The notes beneath the pieces were generated by a model. It did no database searches. It was not told where the DNA came from and was given only the letters and a program-made list of their open reading frames with translations. Below are positions 9,114-17,866 of a stretch of DNA of 64,000 nucleotides, piece after piece (the first letter of the stretch is position 1; each line of letters starts with the position of its first letter). The stretch spans positions 3,571,848-3,635,847 of the forward strand of contig NZ_CP085154.1 of NCBI RefSeq assembly GCF_022788695.1, read 5' to 3'. This stretch comes from Pseudosulfitobacter sp. DSM 107133. GTDB lineage: Bacteria; Pseudomonadota; Alphaproteobacteria; Rhodobacterales; Rhodobacteraceae. The translations under genes were made by a program, and so were the position numbers.

Positions 9114-9890
9114 CAGCATCAACGCGAGAGACGCTGATGAAGTATTTGTATTGAACGCCTTGATTTGGGACAGGGCGACATATTTGGTCATCAGATCCTG
9201 AAGCACTTCGGGATCGGAAAATTGCGCTGGGTCCGAACTTCCAAACATACGCTCGGCACGCTCCTGGAATACCTCACGCTGTTTGTCGATATCCTGCTGG
9301 CCAAAGGCCGAAGGCAGGCCGAACACGGTGTCAAAGACAGCACGCAGCGGCGATTCCCCCATGATCGAGAACCATTTTGCCTTTTCACTGCTGTTTTCTG
9401 CGCCCAGGCTGGGCAATTTGCGTTCGGCATACAGCGCGATGCGCAAGGTTTCGTCGACGTTTCCGGTTGCCTCTTCAAAACTGGTGGCCTCGTACAGGCT
9501 CACAATCTTGTCTGCAAAGCTGAACAATGAGGTCTGGCTGAATTCGTTTGGGCCCAGGCCAAAGGCTTCGGACAATTCCTTGTACCGTTTGTCGGTAAAC
9601 CGGTTGGCCAGCGCATCGTCGGCGGTTGTCCCTTCTTCCAATATCTTCTGGATGAAGAATTTGTTGTTGATGTCATCCTGCAACCCGAATGCGCCCAGCG
9701 CCACACCCAGCAATTGACGGTCGTCGACCAGTTCCTTGGCAGACGTCACTTTGCCAATGTTTTCACGAAAATAATCCGTTGCACGGTTCAGTTGGGCCGA
9801 CTTGTTGAACGCTTCGCGCTGGTGGTCATAAGTTTTTTGTAAAAACCGCCACCCGGCCAAACCGCCGGTGGGTATGACGGGCTGGAACAT
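9102..9890 (-). CDS. DUF1217 family flagellar-cluster protein
   Basis: 262 aa, soluble, mostly helical, with no signal peptide. It resembles the DUF1217 family found in alphaproteobacterial flagellar clusters, whose role is not settled. FGLGPNEFSQTSLFSFADK and DETLRIALYAERKLP look like conserved parts. It is the last gene of the flagellin-flaF-flbT-DUF1217 group, 3 nt after flbT, so a part in filament assembly or its control is plausible but inferred. Confidence 0.8.
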   Translation of the reverse strand: MFQPVIPTGGLAGWRFLQKTYDHQREAFNKSAQLNRATDYFRENIGKVTSAKELVDDRQLLGVALGAFGLQDDINNKFFIQKILEEGTTADDALANRFTDKRYKELSEAFGLGPNEFSQTSLFSFADKIVSLYEATSFEEATGNVDETLRIALYAERKLPSLGAENSSEKAKWFSIMGESPLRAVFDTVFGLPSAFGQQDIDKQREVFQERAERMFGSSDPAQFSDPEVLQDLMTKYVALSQIKAFNTNTSSASLALMLLQS

Positions 9891-9893
9891 CTG

Positions 9894-10295
9894 TCAGTCT
9901 CCCGCAGCCAAAAGCCGATCTTCGCGCGGGATCAGCAATTGCAGTGATTTGAGACAATGGTAGTGGTCTCCGGCAAGCAATGCATCCGATGCAGCCGCCA
10001 GAGACAGACGGCTGTCACGGTCAGTGAATACCTGACTGAGTTCTTCGATGTGACGCAGCAAGGTTTTCTTGCTGGCCTTGGCGTCACCGTCACCAGACAG
10101 AACCAATTGCACCGCATAACAGACACGGCGCACAGGTGTTGTTGCTTCGTCCGGGTGGATCGCGTCACGCAGGCGCAGAATATGCGCATCCTTTGTCACA
10201 ATCGCCAGACGACTGCGCCGGTCACCATTTTCGATAACGGCCCCGTTGATCAGGATCCGCTCTTTCGGGCTAAGTTTTAGGATCAGACCGCTCAT
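9894..10295 (-). CDS. flbT: Flagellin post-transcriptional repressor FlbT
   Basis: 133 aa. It starts at MSGLILKLSPKERILINGAV, the family N-terminus, with an ATGA overlap with the flaF stop. In Caulobacter, FlbT binds the flagellin mRNA 5' leader and destabilises it until the hook is finished. The flagellin leader here (11598-11660) carries two hairpins that could be its target. Confidence 0.92.
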   Translation of the reverse strand: MSGLILKLSPKERILINGAVIENGDRRSRLAIVTKDAHILRLRDAIHPDEATTPVRRVCYAVQLVLSGDGDAKASKKTLLRHIEELSQVFTDRDSRLSLAAASDALLAGDHYHCLKSLQLLIPREDRLLAAGD

Positions 10296-10669
10296 TGCAC
10301 TGTTCCGTTCCCTTTGAGACCGCGCAAGACGGCCATATTGATCTCTAGCAGTGGCATGACAGAGGCCCGCTTTTGCAGGATCTTGCTGGTATGCTGTGCT
10401 GTGAATTCGGCCAGATAGATGACCCGCGCCCGCAGTGATTCGGGCAGTTCGTTTCCATTGCCCGCGACATCGACTGCAAGATTCGTCCAAAGACGGCGGT
10501 TGTCGTGCAATGCCTCGGCATAAGGCGCAAAGTTCCGGTTGGACTCCTGAGCTGCGCTGCGCAACCGGCGGGTAACTTGCGCAATCACCTCATATTCGCC
10601 GCGTCGGTCCGTTCGGGTCGAGGCTGCGTTCGCGGCATAGCCACGTTGTGCTGTAGAAAATGCGTTCAC
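10292..10669 (-). CDS. flaF: Flagellin assembly/regulatory protein FlaF
   Basis: 125 aa with a GTG start. It is all-helical; MNAFSTAQRGYAANAAS at the N-terminus and the TNLAVDVA region match FlaF. FlaF acts opposite to FlbT and promotes flagellin synthesis or secretion in alphaproteobacteria. It sits between flagellin and flbT, the standard order. Confidence 0.9.
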   Translation of the reverse strand: MNAFSTAQRGYAANAASTRTDRRGEYEVIAQVTRRLRSAAQESNRNFAPYAEALHDNRRLWTNLAVDVAGNGNELPESLRARVIYLAEFTAQHTSKILQKRASVMPLLEINMAVLRGLKGNGTVQ

Positions 10670-10719
10670 AAGACCACTTTCAATGATGGGCGGAATGGAA
10701 GGTTATGTTGGGCGAAGGG

Positions 10720-10747
10720 TCGGGGCGCGTAAATTCGCGCGCCCCGA
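10720..10747 (-). terminator. Strong GC hairpin just downstream of the flagellin stop
   Basis: A perfect 10-bp inverted repeat (TCGGGGCGCG / CGCGCCCCGA) with an 8-nt loop begins 8 nt after the flagellin stop. No U tract follows, so it may act as a 3' mRNA stabiliser or partial terminator that separates abundant flagellin mRNA from flaF-flbT. Confidence 0.6.
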
Positions 10748-10754
10748 TACTCGC

Positions 10755-11597
10755 TTAACGGAACAGAGACAGGATTGTCTGCGGCGCCTGGTTGGCGATC
10801 GACAAAGCCTGAACACCCAGCTGTTGTTGCGTTTGCAACGCTTGCAAACGTGCCGACGCCTCTTCCATATCGGCATCAACCAAGGCACCGATACCGTTCT
10901 TCATCGCATCCGTCAGCTTGCCGACGAATTCGTTTTGATCGGTAATACGCTTGGCAGATGCACCCAGATCAGCCGCGCCCGTGATGGCGGTTTGAAGAAA
11001 GGCTTCCATTTCGCCCAGCGCCGTCACCGCTGATGCTTGGTCGGTGACCGCAGTCCGACCGGCGATGTCCAGGTTGGCTTCGAAATCAACCGTGGCCACG
11101 TCGATGGTCGACGCAGTCGGCGCGCCCGTGCCAACGCGGTCAAGCGAAGACAGAACTGTCAGCTGGGTACCGCCATTGCCATCAACGTCGGAGACCAGCA
11201 GGTTCACACCATTGAACTGCGACGCGCTGATGATGGACAAGATCTGCGCTTCTTTCTGGGCCATATCGGCGTCAATCTTGGCGAAATCCGCCGTTTCGCT
11301 GTTGCCTGAAATCGCCAGCGATTTCATTTCGTCCAGAACTTTGACGATTTGTTCGGCGCCAGCCGAGGCGACGGCAACTGTCGCTTCACCAACTGACAGC
11401 GAATCCGAAATGGATTTGAAACCCGATACGTCCGATTCCATCACTTTCGAAATCGCCCAGACGGCCGAGTTGTCTTTTGCCATCGCGATCGATTTACCGG
11501 TCGAAATCTCGCCCTGGGTTTTTTCCAGATTGGTGTTGATGGATTTGAGAGTTTGCAGAGCAACCATTGCGCTGCTGTTTGTGTTAATGCTCGACAT
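10755..11597 (-). CDS. Flagellin
   Basis: 280 aa. It is a short alphaproteobacterial flagellin with conserved D0/D1 ends (MSSINTNSSAM... and ...LSIANQAPQTILSLFR) and little variable D2/D3. The start at 11597 is chosen because AGGAG is about 7 nt upstream; the ATG two codons earlier is only 1 nt from it. It is the only flagellin gene in the window. Expression is probably controlled by FlbT/FlaF through the structured leader. Confidence 0.95.
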   Translation of the reverse strand: MSSINTNSSAMVALQTLKSINTNLEKTQGEISTGKSIAMAKDNSAVWAISKVMESDVSGFKSISDSLSVGEATVAVASAGAEQIVKVLDEMKSLAISGNSETADFAKIDADMAQKEAQILSIISASQFNGVNLLVSDVDGNGGTQLTVLSSLDRVGTGAPTASTIDVATVDFEANLDIAGRTAVTDQASAVTALGEMEAFLQTAITGAADLGASAKRITDQNEFVGKLTDAMKNGIGALVDADMEEASARLQALQTQQQLGVQALSIANQAPQTILSLFR

Positions 11598-11616
11598 GAA
11601 CATGCTCCTAAAGTCG

Positions 11617-11658
11617 TGACGCTTTGCGTCAGGTTACGTCCCGCCCCCCATTGGGACG
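11617..11658 (-). promoter_or_regulatory. Two hairpins in the flagellin 5' leader (candidate FlbT target)
   Basis: On the reverse strand, TGACGC-AAA-GCGTCA (11631-11617) lies just before the AGGAG ribosome site. CGTCCC/GGGACG arms (11658-11637) form a second stem upstream. In Caulobacter, FlbT acts on the flagellin leader. That these hairpins are its target here is inference. Confidence 0.45.
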
Positions 11659-11807
11659 GACAAAGACAAGCCATTCTGACATTTGCAATTTTCAGCTCTG
11701 CTGAGTTGCGCCACTCACTTCTGGAGTGCACGGACACCATCGCCGCCAAGAGCTAACGGAGTGCTAAGACCCGCCAGCCTGTTACACACGATTTGAAACA
11801 AACCGCC

Positions 11808-12167
11808 CTAGGCGCGTTTTTCGACAGAGCGGTCCGGCGACATTGTAATGACCTTTTTCCTGCCGTTGGCGTCATAGGTATCCAGAGAGCTTCGGATACG
11901 GCGCATGGTTGCCAACCGCCTTGCAACGGCGCGAATCCCCTCCAGTGCTGCATTTAGCAGCGATTGGTTGCGTTCGACCTTGGCGTTCAGCGCCTCAAGC
12001 GTCGCACGATCCGCCATGTCCAGCCTGTTCAGGCGTTCAATCAGTGACTGTTTCAAATCGAGAGTCCGCGCGATTTTCTCCAGATCCCCCTCCAGCATCG
12101 CCGCGCGTTCCTGATCCAGCAAATCATCCAAGACGTTTATCGTATCTTCAATCGGCTCATCCGCCAT
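11808..12167 (-). CDS. FlgN-like flagellar chaperone (putative)
   Basis: 119 aa, entirely helical and charged, starting at MADEPIEDTINVLDDLLDQE. Size, coiled-coil pattern and position directly after the rod-binding protein gene (overlapping starts, 11 nt) fit a FlgN-type export chaperone for hook-filament junction proteins. Sequence support is weak at this length, so the family call is mainly contextual. Confidence 0.6.
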   Translation of the reverse strand: MADEPIEDTINVLDDLLDQERAAMLEGDLEKIARTLDLKQSLIERLNRLDMADRATLEALNAKVERNQSLLNAALEGIRAVARRLATMRRIRSSLDTYDANGRKKVITMSPDRSVEKRA

Positions 12168-12447
12168 GGGACGTCCCCCGCAATGCATGAAAAAGCGCTT
12201 CGCTTAATCCTATTCCGCCCGCAGCGACCATTTTTTCGGCCTGGGCCTGGACCAAAAAGGATGAAAACTGATCCTCTCCTGCACCGCCTCCGAAACTGTC
12301 GCGCGATTGGCCTAAGCCGGCAGCCTTCAGCATTTCTGCCAGAAACCCTGCCTCAAGCTGGTCCGCAAGGGCGCCCAGTTCCGTATCGTTTCGCACGGCA
12401 GGCCCGCCAGCCATCGGCATGCCCACCCGATCCGAAGTCACTTGCAT
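12157..12447 (-). CDS. Flagellar rod-binding protein (FlgJ N-terminal domain only)
   Basis: 96 aa. It corresponds to the rod-cap half of FlgJ: the LADQLEAGFLAEMLKAAGLG helix and the later FLVQAQAEKMVAAGGIGLSE. The muramidase domain of enteric FlgJ is absent, as is usual in alphaproteobacteria. It overlaps the FlgN-like gene by 11 nt and is divergent from fliK across 114 bp. Confidence 0.85.
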   Translation of the reverse strand: MQVTSDRVGMPMAGGPAVRNDTELGALADQLEAGFLAEMLKAAGLGQSRDSFGGGAGEDQFSSFLVQAQAEKMVAAGGIGLSEALFHALRGTSHGG

Positions 12448-12561
12448 TCTCTGTTCCTTTCAAATGCTTTGTATTTCTCCGATTATTGTCGAACACTGGT
12501 AAAGAAGCGGTAACCATCGACGGGCATAAGACACAGACGTGGAAGAACTCCCGGAGGTCTC

Positions 12562-14940
12562 GTGCAACTTTTCCCATTGATCCAGATTGACTCGTCCACT
12601 CAATCGCGCCGCGATCCGACTGAGGTCTGTAATCCTGAAAACAGCTTTTCTGCTGCTTTTGAATTGCTGAGCGATGCCAAGAATGGCAGCAGCGTTGACA
12701 CGCCGGCCACTGTTGAAGATGGCGACGGGCCCGGTTTAGACACTGATATACCGCACGACAGCGACGTTTTGGAAAGCTCTGAACCAGGGGCAAGCGAGGC
12801 CCCTGATGATACGGCCACAACCAACTCCGTACCCGAAGATCCGCCGGAGATGACAGGATCACCAGCGATTGAGGGCCAGCCAACCCATCGTCATAAGCCC
12901 CAGAATGGACAGGAACCTGTTCATATCTCTGCGGCACAGCTAAGCCTTGGCGTGCAGATGGCTGTGGATATTGGCGCGATGGCGCCTGTTGCGGCGTCCG
13001 CGCCGTCTCTCCGCACACGCCCCCCCGCACAAGCTGGGGCGCCTTTGGAATCCGACGTACCCCTTCCGGCAAAGGCGGCAGAGGTGCGCGCGAAATCCGC
13101 GGCAACATTGGCACCGCCTGTGTCGGATCAAAACTCTCGGCCTTCAGCAGGTGGCGTTTCTGTTGCAGCCGCTACATCTGATAACGGGCGGGCAACGCTT
13201 GCCCCGGTTGAGGGACGTTCAGTGCAGGGCGCGCCGCAGTCACTGCCTTCTGCGATGTCGCAGGTCGTGACCACAACGAAGAGTGGCGTCGCGCAATCAC
13301 CTTCTCCAACGGTCAAATCAGGCGTCTGGCCTGTTCCTGCGCAAACCCCGACGCCATCATCGCCCAAACCAAAGCAGAATGCGGCAGCATTCCCAGCTTT
13401 GGCACCCGCCCGTGACAGTGCGACAACAAGTCCGCCAGACCGTATTGCAGCCTCACCTGAACCGACAGCGATCTACCGTCGAACCCACGCTGACGAACAT
13501 GCCTCCGGTGCATCAACGACTCCCCGGGGCAGCGCACCCGACGCGGCAAGATCAGACGCCCCGCCTATGACCTTCGCAAACCCGTCGGCAATGCTGCCCG
13601 AGCCAGAGCAGAATGCGACAGCCTTGCCTACTCAGGAATCCGCTGGTGACAGAGCGACAGCAGAACCTCGTGGTCGTTTCTCTGCCCGACCTGAACCGAC
13701 AGCCATTTTCCGGCGGGCGCAGACGAACGGGCACAAGCCTGATGCAGCGGCACTTCTTCAAAGCAACAGATCCGATGCGCCCGCCCAGACGCCCGCATTA
13801 ACACATGCGCCTGCCGCAAAACCGCTTGTCGTGGAAATGGCCGGTACATATCCATCCGCCCCACCGCCTCTTGTCACCGCCTCCCAGGCGCTTGCGCAAG
13901 AGGCCACGACCGCCAACAGCCCGCCAACGCAGGCAGCACAATCCGCATCATCTGCTGTGACGCCACCCTTTGAGGTCACCATCTCTTCACAATCCCAGGC
14001 GGTCCCGCGCCTGCTATCTGAACAAAGCGCGGCCTTGGGCGACAAAACTGTAAATATTTCCGCTACGGCACTGACCGCAAAAATGCCATCCGAACAGGTG
14101 CCATCTGCAGATACCAGATCTCAGACATCAAAACCGGTAACTGACCCGCCTGTGCCGGCGTCTGATGCCGTCGCGCAGCGCCCGTCCGGTGCAGACCGTT
14201 TGATTGCCCTAACGTCCAACCCGCGAAAATCTTTCGGTATCCTGGCGTCGTTCGACACTGGCTCCGTCCCGCAAACGGGTTCTCGGGCCGGAACTTTGAC
14301 AGACCTGGAATCCGCGCCGCCACATACAGTTGACACCGCAGCGTCACCCGTTCGCAACACTGTCTCGCAGTCGCCAACAGACAAGGCACCGCCCCTGAGC
14401 CTCGAAACGCTTCCCTCCAAGGGGTCGATTGATCCGGTTTTTTCACAGTCTGAACCGGACTCCTTCATGGTCGAAAGTCGCACGACATCTGTGTCACCTG
14501 CAGCCTCACACATCGCACCAACGATCGCGTCGTCGCAGCACTTGCACACCACTGTCGCCCGACAAATTGCCGATGCTTTAAAAAATGGCGCCGACCGACC
14601 AATCGAGCTGACACTTAGCCCCGCCGAGCTTGGGCGTGTGCGGATGTCACTTTCAGCAACAGACACCGGTGTCTCGCTTGTCATTCACGCGGATCGCCCT
14701 GAAACCTTAGACCTGATGCGGCGCAACATTACAGAACTGGACCGCGAGTTTGTCGACATGGGTTATGCGGAAATCTCGTTTTCATTCTCGGGCGGCGACG
14801 GTGCGGAAGATCACCGCGATGAGCGCAGGCCCGATCAAAGCGATCAAGCTGTCATCGACATCCCGACTGTCACGCCCCCGCCAGAGACGCATCAAGATGT
14901 TGCGCTGTCACCCAGTTCAGCAATGGATATCAGAATCTAA
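12562..14940 (+). CDS. fliK: Flagellar hook-length control protein FliK
   Basis: 792 aa with a GTG start and GGAGG ribosome site at 12553-12557. Residues about 40-660 are a low-complexity Pro/Ala/Ser/Thr/Gln ruler. The C-terminal Flg_hook domain (about 665-760) has the conserved LSPAELGRVRMSL and contacts FlhB to switch export specificity. The ruler contains two tandem copies of a roughly 78-residue unit (about 268-345 and 346-420). It is followed 11 nt later by flgD. Confidence 0.92.
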   Translation: MQLFPLIQIDSSTQSRRDPTEVCNPENSFSAAFELLSDAKNGSSVDTPATVEDGDGPGLDTDIPHDSDVLESSEPGASEAPDDTATTNSVPEDPPEMTGSPAIEGQPTHRHKPQNGQEPVHISAAQLSLGVQMAVDIGAMAPVAASAPSLRTRPPAQAGAPLESDVPLPAKAAEVRAKSAATLAPPVSDQNSRPSAGGVSVAAATSDNGRATLAPVEGRSVQGAPQSLPSAMSQVVTTTKSGVAQSPSPTVKSGVWPVPAQTPTPSSPKPKQNAAAFPALAPARDSATTSPPDRIAASPEPTAIYRRTHADEHASGASTTPRGSAPDAARSDAPPMTFANPSAMLPEPEQNATALPTQESAGDRATAEPRGRFSARPEPTAIFRRAQTNGHKPDAAALLQSNRSDAPAQTPALTHAPAAKPLVVEMAGTYPSAPPPLVTASQALAQEATTANSPPTQAAQSASSAVTPPFEVTISSQSQAVPRLLSEQSAALGDKTVNISATALTAKMPSEQVPSADTRSQTSKPVTDPPVPASDAVAQRPSGADRLIALTSNPRKSFGILASFDTGSVPQTGSRAGTLTDLESAPPHTVDTAASPVRNTVSQSPTDKAPPLSLETLPSKGSIDPVFSQSEPDSFMVESRTTSVSPAASHIAPTIASSQHLHTTVARQIADALKNGADRPIELTLSPAELGRVRMSLSATDTGVSLVIHADRPETLDLMRRNITELDREFVDMGYAEISFSFSGGDGAEDHRDERRPDQSDQAVIDIPTVTPPPETHQDVALSPSSAMDIRI
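13363..13821 (+). repeat. Tandem imperfect ~234-bp duplication inside fliK
   Basis: Unit 1 starts near 13363 (PKPKQNAAAF) and unit 2 near 13597 (PEPEQNATAL). Both contain PEPTAI(Y/F)RR, exactly 78 residues apart, and later RSDAP, 73 apart. The DNA is also clearly similar in the two copies (for example gcagaatgcg and cctgaaccgacagc), so this is a duplication rather than coincidental Pro/Ala richness. Confidence 0.8.
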
Positions 14941-14951
14941 GGATTTCCCGA

Positions 14952-15626
14952 ATGACCATTTCCCCCGTCGCCGCACAAACGCAACTACAGTCAAACACCA
15001 GTTCCGTTTCGGACAAGGCTGCATCGCTGATTTCCTCTGACTTTGAGACTTTTCTTCAGATGATGACCACGCAGGCCCGCTATCAGGACCCGCTGGAACC
15101 GATGGACAGTTCGGAATATGCGGCGCAACTGGCTCAGTTTTCGATGGTTGAACAGCAGGTGCAGACCAACGAATTGCTGCGCACCCTTGGTGCGGGGGGG
15201 GCTGCGCATAACAACGTCGCCGCTTTGTCTGGCTGGATCGGCATGGAGGCCCTGTCTCCTGCCCCCGCGCATTTTGACGGTACCCCCGTCACCATTGCAC
15301 CCAATCCGCTGAGCGCGGCGGATTCGGCATTTTTGGTCGTCTACGGCCCTGATGGGGCCGAAATTGACCGCCAACAAATTCCGATTTCACCTGAATCCAC
15401 CCAGTGGGACGGTATCGCCGGTGTGGACGGATCGACGTTTCCAACTGGCAATTACACATTCGAGATCGAAAGCTACGACGGCGAAACGCTGTTGCTGGCC
15501 GAACGCGCCCAAACCTATGGGCGGGTGACCGAAGCGCGTATCGAAAAGGGGCAAACGGTCCTGATCCTAAAGGGCAGTCTTGCCGTTCTGGCGGACAACG
15601 TAACCGGTTTGCGCGAACCGGTTTAG
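14952..15626 (+). CDS. flgD: Flagellar hook-capping protein FlgD
   Basis: 224 aa. The N-terminal capping motif FETFLQMMTTQARYQDPLEP and the following SSEYAAQLAQFSMVEQQV are diagnostic. An Ig-like/tudor region follows. FlgD caps the growing hook. A run of eight G (15194-15201) lies inside the coding region at a Gly-rich turn. It is co-transcribed with fliK. Confidence 0.95.
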   Translation: MTISPVAAQTQLQSNTSSVSDKAASLISSDFETFLQMMTTQARYQDPLEPMDSSEYAAQLAQFSMVEQQVQTNELLRTLGAGGAAHNNVAALSGWIGMEALSPAPAHFDGTPVTIAPNPLSAADSAFLVVYGPDGAEIDRQQIPISPESTQWDGIAGVDGSTFPTGNYTFEIESYDGETLLLAERAQTYGRVTEARIEKGQTVLILKGSLAVLADNVTGLREPV

Positions 15627-15737
15627 TGATCGTTTGCGCAGCCCCGGAAACATGCACAGCAAACCAGGCAGACATTTCAGGTTGCGATCATGGCAATGTT
15701 CGCGACCACGGTTTTAGCGACAGACGACGCGCATAGG

Positions 15738-17051
15738 TCACAGATCGGCCAGCATGAATCCAGCATAGGCCGCAGGCATGACAGCACGGCGAAACCGGCC
15801 CAGCGGAAACCGCGACAGCGGCTGCGCCATCGCAACAGGCACGTCGCCCTGCCCCATGATCAGCCCTGCCATCAACTTGCCCGCATAGCTGCCCATCGCC
15901 ACACCGTTGCCATGGTAGCACAGGCTGGCGAACATCCCCGGTTGACCCGGCACTGCACCAGCAAAAGGCATCATGTCGCGCGCTATACATACCATGCCAG
16001 ACCAGCAATGCGCCGACTCGACATGCCCCCAGGCGGGAAACATGGTCTCGAAATCGTGACGCACGCGGCGGCGGGCGCGGGCTTCGGCAGCGGGGTTCGA
16101 TGTCAGCCCGCCGCGCATTCCGAACAGGAACCGTCCATCGGGCATCTTGCGGAAATAGTGCAGCAGGTTGCGCGTGTCATAACAGGCCTGATCGCTGGTC
16201 CATCCAGCGTCGGCCTGTTCTTGCGCACTTAGCGGGCGGGTGACGATCACGTTCGACTGACTGGGCATGTAGCGCCCCGCCAGCCACGCGGGCAGATCAT
16301 CGGCGGAATAGCCGTTGGTAGCGATCACCACCTGATCTGCCGTGACTTTATGGCCTGCACTCAAAGTCCATTTCAGACCCTTATCCAGTCTCTGTACAAG
16401 GGTCTTGTCATAAATGCGCACCCCTGCATCCCGCACGGCTGCGGCAAGACCGGCAATGTATTTGCGCGGGTTCAGACCAAAGCCGATGGGGATGGTCAGC
16501 GCCCCGTGGAACGGACCGGCCAGGCCGTGACTGGCAAGATCGTCCTTGGCTATGATATCGCAGTCGACGCCGTGGTTCTCGGCCACCGCCTGAGCAGCGC
16601 GCCGCAGATCGTCCATGTCCTTGGGCCGGTGTGCCAGTTCGGTTTCGCCGTGCGAATGGCGCTCAACCTCGATGCCGTAGTTTTCCGTGATCTGCGCGAC
16701 CAGTGCAATCGCATCGCGTTCGGCCTTGCGATACTGCAACCGCCCCTCGCGGCCAAAGCGGCGGTCCAGACCCTCGTCGTCGACCCGCGCGCCCCCCAGA
16801 CAACAAAAGCCCCCATTGCGACCAGAGGCACCCCAGCCGACGTATTCCGCCTCAAGCACCACAACATCGACGCCTGCTTGCGCCAGATGCAGCGCTGCCG
16901 ACAGGCCGGTATAGCCGCCGCCGACGATGGCAACGTCGCATGTCACATCAGTCTCTAATGCAGGGAATTCCGGCAAGCCGCAGGTTTCATCCCACCAACA
17001 CCCGTTACGCGGACCATTGCCATAGGCATAATCAGAATAAATGCGTTTCAT
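15738..17051 (-). CDS. FAD-dependent amine oxidoreductase (gamma-glutamylputrescine oxidase / DadA-like)
   Basis: 437 aa DAO-fold flavoenzyme. The Rossmann motif VAIVGGGYTGLSAALHLA is at about residues 40-57, followed by GWGASGRNGGF, typical of PuuB-like oxidases. It is the last gene of the potFGHI-type operon (ATGA overlap with potI), which suggests oxidation of an imported amine or its glutamyl derivative. No puuA (gamma-glutamylputrescine synthetase) is in the window, so the exact substrate is open. Confidence 0.8.
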   Translation of the reverse strand: MKRIYSDYAYGNGPRNGCWWDETCGLPEFPALETDVTCDVAIVGGGYTGLSAALHLAQAGVDVVVLEAEYVGWGASGRNGGFCCLGGARVDDEGLDRRFGREGRLQYRKAERDAIALVAQITENYGIEVERHSHGETELAHRPKDMDDLRRAAQAVAENHGVDCDIIAKDDLASHGLAGPFHGALTIPIGFGLNPRKYIAGLAAAVRDAGVRIYDKTLVQRLDKGLKWTLSAGHKVTADQVVIATNGYSADDLPAWLAGRYMPSQSNVIVTRPLSAQEQADAGWTSDQACYDTRNLLHYFRKMPDGRFLFGMRGGLTSNPAAEARARRRVRHDFETMFPAWGHVESAHCWSGMVCIARDMMPFAGAVPGQPGMFASLCYHGNGVAMGSYAGKLMAGLIMGQGDVPVAMAQPLSRFPLGRFRRAVMPAAYAGFMLADL

Positions 17052-17866
17052 GTGGCGCGCTGTGCGGCCTGTTCTTCGCGTCGCACCCGCACCGCATGGC
17101 GTTTGGACATCAACGAGGCGGTGATAACGCCAACCGTGACAATCCCGATCAGGATCGACGACAGCGCATTGATTTCGGGCGAGACACCCAATCGCACCGA
17201 CGACCAGATTTTCATCGGCAGCGTGGTGGCCGACGGGCCGGTGGCAAAAGATGCGATCACCAGATCATCAAGGCTGAGCGTGAAGGCCAGCAACCAGCCT
17301 GATATGACCGCAGGCGCGATGATCGGCAGTGTCACCAGCCGGAAGGCATCGAATTGCGACGCGCCCAGATCCAGCGCTGCTTCTTCCAGTGACCGGTCAA
17401 ATGTCGACAGGCGCGACGACACAACCACCGAAACATAGCACATCGAAAATGTGGTGTGCGCCAGTACGATGGTCATGACACCGCGGTCCATGCCGATACC
17501 GATGAACAACAGCAGCAGCGACAGGCCGGTGATCACTTCGGGCATCACCAACGGGGCATAGATCATGCCGGAAAACAGCGTGCGGCCCAAAAAGCGCCCG
17601 CCGCGTACCAGCACATAGGCGGCCATTGTCCCCAACACAGTGGCCAGGGTGGACGACATCACGGCCACCTTGAGCGTCACCCAAGCGGCATCCAGAAACG
17701 CCTCGTTCTGGAACAGGGTGCCGTACCATCTGGTCGAGAAACCGGCCCAGACCGTCACCAGTTTGGACGAGTTGAAGCTGAAGATCACAAGGATCAGCAT
17801 CGGCAGATAGAGGAAGGCAAAACCAAACGTCAGGCTGACCACGTTGAACGGGCTAAGACGGTTCAT
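17048..17866 (-). CDS. potI: Polyamine ABC transporter permease, PotI type
   Basis: 272 aa with six hydrophobic segments. The EAA loop is EEAALDLGASQFDAFRLVTLP. It forms the inner-membrane channel together with PotH. It overlaps potH and the oxidase gene by 4 nt (ATGA) on both sides. Confidence 0.88.
   Translation of the reverse strand: MNRLSPFNVVSLTFGFAFLYLPMLILVIFSFNSSKLVTVWAGFSTRWYGTLFQNEAFLDAAWVTLKVAVMSSTLATVLGTMAAYVLVRGGRFLGRTLFSGMIYAPLVMPEVITGLSLLLLFIGIGMDRGVMTIVLAHTTFSMCYVSVVVSSRLSTFDRSLEEAALDLGASQFDAFRLVTLPIIAPAVISGWLLAFTLSLDDLVIASFATGPSATTLPMKIWSSVRLGVSPEINALSSILIGIVTVGVITASLMSKRHAVRVRREEQAAQRAT

Noticed and set aside
11660..11807. Sigma-54 promoter for flagellin
   Set aside because: No GG-N10-GC with the right flanks found in the leader; promoter class left open.
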